From the NCBI RefSeq assembly GCF_026712185.1, contig NZ_JAPPUX010000003.1:558001-622000 (forward strand): a DNA stretch of 64,000 nucleotides. The letters run 5' to 3'. The position numbers were made by a program, and so were the translations under genes. The stretch is from Nocardioides pini (GTDB lineage: Bacteria > Actinomycetota > Actinomycetes > Propionibacteriales > Nocardioidaceae). Each line of letters begins with the position of its first letter. Within the stretch, counting starts at the first letter, position 1. Shown one piece after another: positions 46,862 to 54,427 of the stretch. The notes beneath the pieces are model-generated. The model was not told where the DNA came from, did not search any database, and worked only from the letters and a program-made list of their open reading frames with translations.

Positions 46862-46902
46862 GGCGGCGCCGTGGCGGGGGGGGTTGGTCGCACGGCGCCG
46901 CC
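46862..46902 (-). terminator. Hairpin terminator after the coiled-coil protein gene
   Basis: GGCGGCGCCGTG (46862-46873) pairs perfectly with 46891-46902 across a 17-nt loop containing a run of eight G. It directly follows the minus-strand gene ending at 46908. Confidence 0.6.
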
Positions 46903-46907
46903 GGTGG

Positions 46908-47165
46908 CTATCCGGCGCGGGGCGTCTCGCGGTAGTCCTCGACGAGACGGGCCTTCTCGAGGATCCGGCGGACCAGCCGTCCGCCGGCGATCCTGATGTC
47001 CTGGTCCACCCGGCGCGGCGTCGCCACCTGCATCCGTGAGGCGGCGTCGACGGCCGCGGCCAGCGCCATCACCTGGTTCTCCAGGTCCCTCACCCGCTGT
47101 TCGAGGTCGCGGGCCGGGATCCCCGGCACCGCGTCTCCACCCTGCTGACCGTCGTACGTGATCAC
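46908..47165 (-). CDS. Small coiled-coil protein, unknown
   Basis: The 85-residue protein has a central heptad region (LEQRVRDLENQVMALAAAV) expected to form a coiled coil, and a basic C-terminal helix (RLVRRILEKARLVEDY). I do not recognise the family. The GTG at 47165 has GGGAGGG 6 nt upstream, which makes it a good start although the frame is open to 47342. It is divergent from the sigma/RsbT fusion gene with 239 bp between starts, and upstream of GT4 copy 1 but separated by a terminator. Confidence 0.6.
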   Translation of the reverse strand: MITYDGQQGGDAVPGIPARDLEQRVRDLENQVMALAAAVDAASRMQVATPRRVDQDIRIAGGRLVRRILEKARLVEDYRETPRAG

Positions 47166-47341
47166 GTCCGCCCTCCCTGTCGCCTTGCGCTCCACCCCTG
47201 TGACCGGCGGGTGGGCCACGGATGACGCGAGGTGGTCGCCGGACCGCCCGGCCGCGCGAGTGGTCGAGCGCCTCAGCCGGGGCCGCGGTCGGGCACGCCC
47301 GAAGGGAGGGTTCGCGTCATGCGCCCGGCCGAGGGCGGTCA

Positions 47342-47347
47342 TAGACT
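47342..47347 (+). promoter_or_regulatory. Putative -10 hexamer of the stressosome operon
   Basis: TAGACT lies 57 nt before the GTG at 47405. The resulting leader carries GGAAGGAGGA, a clear ribosome binding site, so this operon differs from the leaderless genes around it. Confidence 0.4.
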
Positions 47348-47404
47348 CGTGGAGGTCTACCCAAGGGGCCGCAGGTCCTGCTTCTCGGCGGGAAGGAGGA
47401 CTGC

Positions 47405-48481
47405 GTGGCGAGCGAGGCCGTGCGTGGCGACCAGCCCTACGACGAGCGCGTCGTCGTGGAGCTCGTCCCCGTGCTGCGCCGCGTGGTCGGGGCCAGGATC
47501 AAGGACCCGCACACCGTCGAGGACCTGGTCCAGGAGACGCTGGCCAGGCTGATGTCCTCCTCCAGGCGCGTCGACCCGGACAAGCTGCACCAGTATGCGG
47601 CGGTCACGGCGCGACACGTCGTGGCGACGTACGCCGAGCGCAACGACCGGGCGCGCAACCGGTCGCACCTCCTCGCCGATCCCAGCGACGCGCCACCTCC
47701 CACCGAGGATCTCCTGCTGCAGGAGGACCGGGAGTTCGTCGCTGCGGCGCTGGAACGGCTCTCCGCCGAGGACCGGGACCTCCTCGTGGCCCACGAGGTG
47801 CAGGGCCAGGACACCACCACGATGGCGGCGGAGCTGGGGTCGACGCCCGGCGCGGTGGCCGCCCGTCTGAGTCGCGCCCGCGCCAGCCTCCGCGTCGAGT
47901 ACCTCCTGGCCGCCGAGGCGATCGACCCACCCTCCGACCGATGCCGGCCCGTCCTGAGGGCGTTGTCGAGCAGCGACCGGCGACGTCAGCGCGAGCTCGA
48001 CGCGAGCGGGCACCTGCTGGAGTGCGAGACGTGCAGCCAGCTCGCCGACCGGCTGTTCGAGCGGCGCGGGCAGCCGGCCGAGGACGGCGTCGTGCGGGTG
48101 CCGGTGTCGCGGGACGCCGACGTCGTGACGGCACGGCAGCAGGGTCGCGAGGTCGCCGCCCGCGCCGGCTTCTCCACCTCGGCCCAGACCTTGGTCGCCA
48201 CCGCGATCTCCGAGATCAGCCGCAACATCGTCAAGTTCGCCGACCGCGGCGAGGTGGCGATCTCACTGGTGACGGAGGACGGGCGGCAAGGCGTCCGGGT
48301 GGTGGCGCGCGACGTAGGCCCGGGGATCGCGGACCCCGACGTCGCGCTGCGTGACGGCTACAGCACCTACCACGGCCTCGGGCTCGGGCTCCCCGGCGCG
48401 AAGCGGCTGATGGACCGGTTCCACCTGAGCTCGGTCCCCGGCGAGGGGACCACCGTGACGATGGAGAAGTGGTTGACATGA
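47405..48481 (+). CDS. ECF-like sigma factor fused to zinc finger and RsbT-type ATPase
   Basis: This 358-residue protein joins three parts. Residues about 10-85 look like sigma region 2 (TVEDLVQETLARLM) and 113-165 like region 4 (ALERLSAEDRDLLVAHEV; TPGAVAARLSRARASLRVEY). Residues 178-220 form an anti-sigma-type zinc finger (C180, H203, C207, C210; HLLECETCSQLAD). Residues about 235-358 are a GHKL ATPase of RsbT type with N-box EISRNIVKFAD, G1 DVGPGI and G2 GLGLGLPGAKRL. RsbT phosphorylates RsbS/RsbR STAS domains and then switches partner. The GTG at 47405 has GGAGGA 6 nt before it. Its stop overlaps the RsbR start (ATGA). Confidence 0.85.
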   Translation: MASEAVRGDQPYDERVVVELVPVLRRVVGARIKDPHTVEDLVQETLARLMSSSRRVDPDKLHQYAAVTARHVVATYAERNDRARNRSHLLADPSDAPPPTEDLLLQEDREFVAAALERLSAEDRDLLVAHEVQGQDTTTMAAELGSTPGAVAARLSRARASLRVEYLLAAEAIDPPSDRCRPVLRALSSSDRRRQRELDASGHLLECETCSQLADRLFERRGQPAEDGVVRVPVSRDADVVTARQQGREVAARAGFSTSAQTLVATAISEISRNIVKFADRGEVAISLVTEDGRQGVRVVARDVGPGIADPDVALRDGYSTYHGLGLGLPGAKRLMDRFHLSSVPGEGTTVTMEKWLT

Positions 48482-49413
48482 AGCGACCAGCACCTGACAC
48501 CGAGCAGCGCACGAGAGGCGATGACGTCATGACGGACGAGACCAGCACCCCCACCGGCGCCGAGGGCGACCGCGGCGACGAGCTGCTGCTTCCCGAGCTG
48601 GTCGCCCACCTGCGCGACCATCGCACCCAGCTCCGGCAGCAGTGGGCGGAGCGGATCACCGACGCCCACCTGCTCTCGTCGATGACCAACCAGGAGGTCT
48701 TCTCGGAGGCGACCTCGGTGTACGACAACTACGTCGAGGTGCTGGAGACCGGCAGCGTCAAGGCGCTCCAGCACTACGCGCGCGACCTCTCCGAGCGCAT
48801 CATCCCGCGCGGCGTCGAGACCCACGAGGTCATCGGGATCGTGCTGCTCCTGCGCGACGTGCTGGCCCGCTCGCTCTTCGAGAAGTACCGCGACGACTTC
48901 GAGCTGCTGAACCGGGTGCTCGATGCCTACGAGCCCGCGGCCAACCGCATCGCCAACACGGTCGCGGTCAGCTTCGTCGAGCAGCGCGAGCGGGTCATCC
49001 GCGACCAGCAGGACGCCCTGCTGGAGCTCTCGACTCCCGTGCTGCAGGTGCGCGAGCGACTGCTGATCCTGCCCATCATCGGCGTGCTCGACCAGACCCG
49101 GGCCCAGCAGCTCACCGAGCAGCTCCTGCACGGGATCCGGGCGCACCGGGCGAAGCTCGTGGTCATCGACGTCACGGGCGTGCCGGACATGGACGAGAAC
49201 GTGGCCAACTCCCTCGTCGACACGGTGACGGCCTCCCGGCTCATGGGAGCGGACGTGATCATCACCGGGCTGTCCTCGGAGATCGCCCAGACGCTCGTCA
49301 CCATCGGTGTCGACCTCAGCAAGATGCACACCGTCGGCGACCTCCAGGGCGGGATCGAGGAGGCGGAACGGCAGCTCGGGTTCCGGGTCTCGAAGGTGCC
49401 GGATGCCGACTGA
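48478..49413 (+). CDS. rsbR: RsbR-type stressosome protein (RsbRD-like N-domain + STAS)
   Basis: Of 311 residues, about 45-175 are an all-helical sensor-like domain of RsbRD type (LRQQWAERITDAHLLSS, ALQHYARDLSERIIPRGV). Residues about 190-300 are a STAS domain (LLILPIIGVLDQTRAQQL, VVIDVTGVPDMDENVAN, GLSSEIAQTLVTIG). In Bacillus RsbR, T171 and T205 are phosphorylated by RsbT. Here the first position appears to be Glu (E240) while the second is Thr (T272). The start at 48478 overlaps the fusion gene stop; the ATG at 48529 is an alternative. Confidence 0.83.
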   Translation: MKRPAPDTEQRTRGDDVMTDETSTPTGAEGDRGDELLLPELVAHLRDHRTQLRQQWAERITDAHLLSSMTNQEVFSEATSVYDNYVEVLETGSVKALQHYARDLSERIIPRGVETHEVIGIVLLLRDVLARSLFEKYRDDFELLNRVLDAYEPAANRIANTVAVSFVEQRERVIRDQQDALLELSTPVLQVRERLLILPIIGVLDQTRAQQLTEQLLHGIRAHRAKLVVIDVTGVPDMDENVANSLVDTVTASRLMGADVIITGLSSEIAQTLVTIGVDLSKMHTVGDLQGGIEEAERQLGFRVSKVPDAD

Positions 49414-49783
49414 CGTCCCCACCGCTCCCCACGTCCCGCTGCCCGCGTCGATCCTGTCGCAGGGACCGAACCTGATCGTCTCGATCCACGCCGCCCTCGA
49501 CGACGAGCAGCTCGAACGGCTGCAGCGCGACCTCCTCGAGCGGGTCGGACGCGACCGTTGCCGGGGGATCCTGATCGACGTGGCGGCGCTGGACGTCCTC
49601 GACTCCTTCGCCGCCCGCACGCTCGCCGACCTCGCCTACATGGCGCAGCTGCGGGGTGCCCGGACCGTCGTCGTCGGCATCGCGCCGGACGTGGCCATGA
49701 CGCTCGTGCGCCTGGGCGTGCGCATCCCGCTGACGCAGACGGCGCTCGACCTCGAGGAGGGCCTGGAGTGGCTGGGCACGTGA
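49403..49783 (+). CDS. rsbS: RsbS-type STAS scaffold protein
   Basis: The 126-residue protein is a single STAS domain closely resembling RsbS: GILIDVAALDVLDSFAART with the phosphorylatable Ser at S68, GARTVVVGIAPDVAMTLVRL and the closing ALDLEEGLEWLG. In the stressosome RsbS binds RsbT until phosphorylated. It overlaps rsbR by 11 bp and the next gene as GTGA, so the whole operon is translationally coupled. Confidence 0.9.
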   Translation: MPTDVPTAPHVPLPASILSQGPNLIVSIHAALDDEQLERLQRDLLERVGRDRCRGILIDVAALDVLDSFAARTLADLAYMAQLRGARTVVVGIAPDVAMTLVRLGVRIPLTQTALDLEEGLEWLGT

Positions 49784-50094
49784 CCGACCCGCTCGAGCGC
49801 TTCCGCCTCGACTACGCCCCCCTCTTCCTGCGTCACCTCTCCCAGCGCGACGAGTCCGGGCTGCAGGCGGCCTACGAGCTCGGGCGTCGCGCGATGGAGG
49901 AGTCGGTCGGCCTGCTCGACGTCGTACGCGTCCACAACGACCTCTTCCTCGACGTGCTCGCCACGGTCCGCGACGTCGACGAGGTCCCCGCCCTGGCCGA
50001 GGCCGCCGCCACCCTGCTCATCGACCTCATCGCGTCCTTCGAGGTCGCCCAGCGTGGCTTCCTGGACGCCCGGCGTGACGCCCGGCCCCGCTGA
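49780..50094 (+). CDS. Stand-alone RsbU N-terminal-like domain
   Basis: The 104-residue all-helical protein (FRLDYAPLFLRHLSQRDES, LGRRAMEESVGLLDVVRVHN) resembles the N-terminal kinase-recruitment domain of RsbU, which binds free RsbT and activates the attached PP2C phosphatase. No phosphatase domain follows; the gene stops and the next gene is convergent. It could therefore serve as a competitor or landing partner for the RsbT part of the sigma fusion. It starts at the GTG overlapping the rsbS stop. Confidence 0.7.
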   Translation: MTDPLERFRLDYAPLFLRHLSQRDESGLQAAYELGRRAMEESVGLLDVVRVHNDLFLDVLATVRDVDEVPALAEAAATLLIDLIASFEVAQRGFLDARRDARPR

Positions 50095-50100
50095 GGACGG

Positions 50101-50806
50101 TCAGGCGCCGTCGCGACGGACGGCGCGGTCCAGCGTGGCACGCAGCTCGTCGGCGCCGACCCGCCTGGCGGTCGCACCGCTCCACGTCCCGTCGCTGCTG
50201 CCGTCGTACGGGACGCCGTACGCCGGGGTGTCCGGCTGGAAGCGCCAGCCCTCGGCGAGCGGCCCGGCGTCGAGGACGTCGTAGCCCAGCGTGTCGAGCA
50301 GCCCGCGTCGCCGCCTGCTTGGCGTCCGCGTCGTCGCCGGCGATCGGGAGGACCGAGCGCTCGTCGCTGCCCGCCGCGGCCTGCGGCCTGGCGAGGGCGG
50401 CGAGGTGCCCGAAGAAGATGTTGTTGAAGACCTTCACGACCCGCGCGCCGGGAAGCGTCCGTGCGGTGAGCTCGCTGGAGCTCGTCGACTCGTCGTCGAG
50501 CTCGCCGATGTGCCCGTCACGCTGCGGGTAGTAGTTGCCGGTGTCGAGGACGACCTGGCCGTCGAAGGCGTCCGCCGGCAGGTCCCCGAGGGCCTTGAGC
50601 GGCACCGTCAGGACGACGAGATCGCCGGCACGCGCCGCCTCGGTGGCGGTGCCGGCCCGGGCACACGGCCCCAGGTCGGCGACGAGGTCCGCGAGCGTCT
50701 CCGGGCCCCGGCTGTTCGCCAGCACCACGTCCAACCCCGCGTCGACCGCCAGGCGGGCGACGGTGCTGCCGATGTGTCCTGCTCCGACGATGCCGAGTGT
50801 GGTCAT
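50101..50806 (-). pseudogene. NAD(P)-binding (F420:NADP reductase-like) oxidoreductase with frameshift
   Basis: The N-terminal part has the Rossmann motif LGIVGAGHIGSTVARLA and NSRGPETL, VVLTVPLKAL and KVFNNIFFGHLA, typical of NADP/F420H2 oxidoreductases. After GDDADAKQAATR the frame shifts: the natural ending LLDTLGYDVLDAGPLAEG and WRFQPDTPAYG continues in the neighbouring frame to a TGA at 50101-50103. Removing one base from the run of three C at 50302-50304 (plus strand) restores a 234-residue protein. It may be a real inactivating mutation or a sequencing error; the uncorrected frame reads on to 50027 as nonsense. Confidence 0.75.
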
Positions 50807-50845
50807 GGACGTCGCAACGCCTCCCGGCGCTCCGATGTTCCACGG

Positions 50846-51937
50846 TCAGGTGGTGGGGACGCGCTCCTGTCGCTGGGCGGGGATGTGGGCGTCGGCCGCC
50901 CGCGCGCGCGTGAGCTGCTCGTACACCTGGACGTAGCCGCGGCACATCGCCTGCGCCGAGAACCTCTCGGCCCGTTGCCGACACGCGTCGGGGTCGATGT
51001 CGCCGACGCGTCGCACCGCCTCGACCATCTCGTCGACGTCGTCGCAGATGAAGCCGGAGACGCCGTCCTCGATCACCTCCGGCACCGACCCGCGGCGCAG
51101 CGCGATGACCGGCGTGCCCGCTGCCATCGACTCGATCATCACGAGACCGAACGGCTCGGGCCAGTCGCTGGGGAACAGCGTCGCGCGGGCGCCGGCGTAG
51201 AACGGAGGCTTCTGCTGCTCGTCGATCTCGCCCACGAAGTCGACGTCGGGTCCCATGAGGGGGGCGACCTCCTCCTCGTAGTAGGGCTCGTCGAGGGGAT
51301 CCACCTTGGCGGCGACCCGCAGCGGCAGGTCGCAGCGCCGGGCGATCTCGATGGCCGCCAACGGCCCCTTCTCCTCGGCGATGCGACCGACGAAGCCGAG
51401 GTAGCCGTCGGGGTCGTGCGACACGTCGCCGTAGGTCGAGAAGTCCAGGCCGTTGTAGACGGTCGCCGCCCAGGTCAGGTCGAGGTCGGCCACCGCGCGG
51501 CGCTGGTCGTTGCTGATCGACACCAGCGGCACCGAGCCGTACCTCGGCAGGAGGTCGTGCAGGAAGTCGAGGTCCAGGCGACCGTGCATGGTCAGCACGG
51601 TGGGCGTGTCGAAGAGCCTCGCGAAGGGGAAGGTCCAGATGTCGAGGTGGGAGTGCACGACGTCGAACTCGTCGCGCCGCGCGTAGAGGTCCGCCATCAT
51701 CTGGAGGTGGAGGTGCGGGGCGAGGTTGACCAGCTCGTCGGCGTCGAAGCGCTCCCGCAGCGGGTCCTCGTAGGCCTCCAGCGTGGCAATGGTCTCGGAC
51801 GTCCGCGGCGCGAAGAGGGTCACGTCGTGGCCCATCTCCACCAAGCCGTCGCACAGGGCGGCGATGATGCGCTCGGTCCCTCCGTAGGCACCCGGCGGCA
51901 CCGCCTCGTAGAGCGGCGCGACCTGCGCGATCCTCAT
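50846..51937 (-). CDS. GT4 glycosyltransferase, copy 2
   Basis: The 363-residue GT-B enzyme matches copy 1 (45556-46767) closely along its length: IAQVAPLYEAVPPGAYGGTE, LVSISNDQRRAV, GFVGRIAEEKGPL and EPFGLVMIESMAAGTPVIAL. Copy 2 starts directly at MRIAQVAPLYE, lacking the N-terminal extension. The start overlaps the stop of the upstream zinc-ribbon gene (ATGA). The nearby glucosidase gene suggests a shared role in a glucan or glycoconjugate, which is inference. Confidence 0.85.
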   Translation of the reverse strand: MRIAQVAPLYEAVPPGAYGGTERIIAALCDGLVEMGHDVTLFAPRTSETIATLEAYEDPLRERFDADELVNLAPHLHLQMMADLYARRDEFDVVHSHLDIWTFPFARLFDTPTVLTMHGRLDLDFLHDLLPRYGSVPLVSISNDQRRAVADLDLTWAATVYNGLDFSTYGDVSHDPDGYLGFVGRIAEEKGPLAAIEIARRCDLPLRVAAKVDPLDEPYYEEEVAPLMGPDVDFVGEIDEQQKPPFYAGARATLFPSDWPEPFGLVMIESMAAGTPVIALRRGSVPEVIEDGVSGFICDDVDEMVEAVRRVGDIDPDACRQRAERFSAQAMCRGYVQVYEQLTRARAADAHIPAQRQERVPTT

Positions 51938-52131
51938 GAGGCTCCGGCTGTCGTCAGCCCACCGGCCGCGGCAGGGGCAGCATCGGCCGACCCGCGTCGG
52001 GGCAGCGGCAGCAGGTAGCCCATCCGGGCGCGGTAGCGCGCGTCGCACGCGGTGCACTCGACGTCGCCGTCGCGGCGGACCTCCATGCGCCGGCCGCAAC
52101 CCGGGCACGGGCATTCGAACACGGTGCTCAA
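51934..52131 (-). CDS. Small zinc-ribbon protein
   Basis: The 65-residue protein has two CxxC pairs (CPCPGCGRRM and ECTACDARYRARMGY) that should bind one zinc, and a Pro/Ala-rich tail. The start is a TTG at 52131 preceded by GGGAGGGAGTGAG; a GTG three codons in is possible. It overlaps GT4 copy 2 by 4 nt, so both are made together. A ribbon of this sort may help fold or regulate the transferase or bind nucleic acid; there is no direct evidence. Confidence 0.7.
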   Translation of the reverse strand: MSTVFECPCPGCGRRMEVRRDGDVECTACDARYRARMGYLLPLPRRGSADAAPAAAGGLTTAGAS

Positions 52132-52245
52132 GACTCACTCCCTCCCGGCGACACGGGGTACGTGCCGTCCGGCCCACCTCCAGCATCCGCTCACACCGAG
52201 ATCGGGGAAACCCTCACAGGGGTGCGTTCGTCGGAGGCGATGGGG

Positions 52246-52251
52246 CACAGT
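52246..52251 (+). promoter_or_regulatory. -10 hexamer of the glucosidase gene
   Basis: CACAGT ends 6 nt before the GTG at 52258, decisive for the start against longer open frames. Confidence 0.45.
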
Positions 52252-52257
52252 GGACGG

Positions 52258-54366
52258 GTGTCTGAGCTACATCTCTCGGCGGACGCGGTCCCGGTGGGCG
52301 GTCGTCACGACCTCGTGACGGTCGATGGACGCAGCTTCTCCATCAGCGACGAGGGCGGCGACATGGTCGCGGCGACCCACGGTCTCGTGTACGACGACCT
52401 GCGGCACCTCAGCCGGTTCCGGCTCGATGTCGTGGGAGGACGCACGGAGCTCCTGGCCGCCAGCACCCCCACGCCCATGTCAGCGGTGGTCGTCTCGCGC
52501 GTCGTCACCGACGTGGAGCAGGCACCCGGAGGTGCCGGCGACGCGCGCCGTGACGTGGCAGAGGTGCTGGCGGTGCGCCGCCGCTGGCTGTCGGGCGGCC
52601 TGGTCGAGGAGCTGACGCTCAGCAACCCCCATCCGTCGCCGGTCGTCGTCCGGCTGGAGCTCGAGGTCGCCGCCGACTTCGCCCACGTCTTCGACGTGAA
52701 GGGCGGTGTCACGAGCCGGCGCCACGGGCGAGCCACGCGCACGGCGGACGGATGGCTCCTGGAGTCACCGGAGGACCAGGACCCGGGAACGGGGGACAGC
52801 ACCGAGGTGGTGCTGAGCCCCGAGCCCGACGACTCCGACCCGTCGCGCGCCACGGCGACGTGGGACTTACGCATCGACGGACGCAAGGACGTCACGCTCC
52901 GGGTGGAGGTCCGCCCGGTCTCCGCTGGCGTACGTGCCCGGATCGAGCCAGCGGCCCTCGGCGGCACCGCGATCCGCCAGCTCGACGCCTGGCGGTCGGG
53001 CGTCCCGTCGGTCACCTCCCTGGACGCGCGCCTGCCCACGGCCGTCGACCAGGCACTCGCAGACCTCGCAGCGCTGCGCATCGTCGACGAGGCGCACCCC
53101 GACCGCGCGGTCGTGGCGGCCGGTGCCCCGTGGTTCATGACCCTGTTCGGCCGCGACTCGCTGCTGACGTCCTGGATGACGCTGCCGTTCGACGCCTCGC
53201 TCGCCGGGGGTGTGCTCGCGAGCCTCGCCGACCTCCAGGGCACGGCGGACGACCCCGCGTCGGAGGAGCAGCCGGGACGCATCATCCACGAGCTCCGCCG
53301 GCACGGCGGCAGTGGGCCGTTCTCGTCGCGGAGCCGCTACTACGGCACCGTGGACGCCACCCCGCTGTTCGTGGGGCTCGTCGCCGAGGCATGGCGCTGG
53401 CGAGCGCTCGACGAGGTCGCGCTCGCCCGCCTCGCGCCGGCTGTCGGCCGGGCCGTCGACTGGACCCTCGGCGCGGGGGACAGCGACGGGGACGGCTTCG
53501 TCGACTACCTCAGGCGCGACCCGCGAGGCCTGGAGAACCAGGGCTGGAAGGACTCCTGGGACGGCATCAACCGCGCCGACGGGACGTTCCCGAGGGGGCC
53601 GTTGGCCCTCGTCGAGGTCCAGGGCTACGCCTACAGCGCGTTGCGAGGAGCAGCGGAGATCGCAGGGCACGTCGACATCGGCCACCACGCCGACGAGCTG
53701 CTGCGGGAGGCGGAGGCGCTGAAGGACCGCTTCAACGACACCTTCTGGGACCGGCGTGGCCACTTCGTCGTCGGCCTCGACGGGGACGGACGCCCGGTCG
53801 ACGCCCTGACGAGCAACCCCGGCCACGCGCTGTGGTGCGGCATCGCGGACGAGGACAAGGCACGCACCTGTGTCGAGACGCTCGTCGGCGCCGAGCTGTG
53901 GACCGGGTGGGGCCTGCGCACCCTGGCGACGACCATGGGCGCGTACGACCCGCTGAGCTACCACAACGGGTCGGTGTGGCCGCACGACACGGCCATCTGC
54001 ATCGCCGGCGCCGCGCGGTACGGGTGCTGGGACGCCGTCGACCTGCTGGTCGACGGCGCGCTGGAGGCCGCGAGCCGCTTCGACGGCCGTCCCCCCGAGC
54101 TGTTCGCCGGGGTGTCCCGCGCCGACGTGCCGGTGCCGGTCGCCTACCCGTCGTCGTGCTCCCCCCAGGCATGGGCGTCTGCCTCGGTCCTGCTCAACGT
54201 CCGCAGCATGCTCGGCCTGCAGCCCACGGCGGACCGGTCGGGCCTCGAGCTGGCCCGCACGGACCTCGGTGCTGTCCCGGACCTGCTCCTCCAGCGACTC
54301 GACTTCGGGGGCCGGAAGGTGTCCGTGCGCGTCGAGGACGGTCGCGGCGACGTCCTGATGGACTGA
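52258..54366 (+). CDS. Amylo-alpha-1,6-glucosidase (glycogen debranching-like)
   Basis: The 702-residue protein has an N-terminal beta-rich GDE-type domain (about 1-260, SISDEGGDMVAATHGLVYDD, DDLRHLSRFRL) and a C-terminal alpha/alpha-barrel (about 290-690) with FGRDSLLTSWM, ENQGWKDSWDGINRADG, NPGHALWCGI and YHNGSVWPHDTAI. It is expected to cleave alpha-1,6 branches or related glucosides in the cytoplasm. It diverges from the zinc-ribbon/GT4 pair, an association I recall from other bacteria. The GTG start follows CACAGT. Confidence 0.83.
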   Translation: MSELHLSADAVPVGGRHDLVTVDGRSFSISDEGGDMVAATHGLVYDDLRHLSRFRLDVVGGRTELLAASTPTPMSAVVVSRVVTDVEQAPGGAGDARRDVAEVLAVRRRWLSGGLVEELTLSNPHPSPVVVRLELEVAADFAHVFDVKGGVTSRRHGRATRTADGWLLESPEDQDPGTGDSTEVVLSPEPDDSDPSRATATWDLRIDGRKDVTLRVEVRPVSAGVRARIEPAALGGTAIRQLDAWRSGVPSVTSLDARLPTAVDQALADLAALRIVDEAHPDRAVVAAGAPWFMTLFGRDSLLTSWMTLPFDASLAGGVLASLADLQGTADDPASEEQPGRIIHELRRHGGSGPFSSRSRYYGTVDATPLFVGLVAEAWRWRALDEVALARLAPAVGRAVDWTLGAGDSDGDGFVDYLRRDPRGLENQGWKDSWDGINRADGTFPRGPLALVEVQGYAYSALRGAAEIAGHVDIGHHADELLREAEALKDRFNDTFWDRRGHFVVGLDGDGRPVDALTSNPGHALWCGIADEDKARTCVETLVGAELWTGWGLRTLATTMGAYDPLSYHNGSVWPHDTAICIAGAARYGCWDAVDLLVDGALEAASRFDGRPPELFAGVSRADVPVPVAYPSSCSPQAWASASVLLNVRSMLGLQPTADRSGLELARTDLGAVPDLLLQRLDFGGRKVSVRVEDGRGDVLMD

Positions 54367-54391
54367 GGGTCGACGCCGTCCTCCACGTCCG

Positions 54392-54409
54392 GGTTACCGT
54401 GGGGTAACC
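54392..54409. promoter_or_regulatory. Operator-like inverted repeat upstream of a hydrolase gene
   Basis: GGTTACC-GTGG-GGTAACC is a perfect 7-bp inverted repeat with a 4-nt spacer, 18 nt before the ATG at 54428. It has the size and symmetry of a TetR-family binding site. Confidence 0.5.
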
Positions 54410-54427
54410 ACTCCCCACCACCTCAGG

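Noticed and set aside
47604..48134. Arg-rich minus-strand frame opposite the sigma/RsbT fusion
   Set aside because: Low-complexity Arg/Pro composition typical of an antisense shadow.
50027..50100. Uncorrected C-terminal end of the oxidoreductase frame
   Set aside because: It reads Arg/Gly-rich nonsense after the frameshift and runs into the RsbU-N-like gene.
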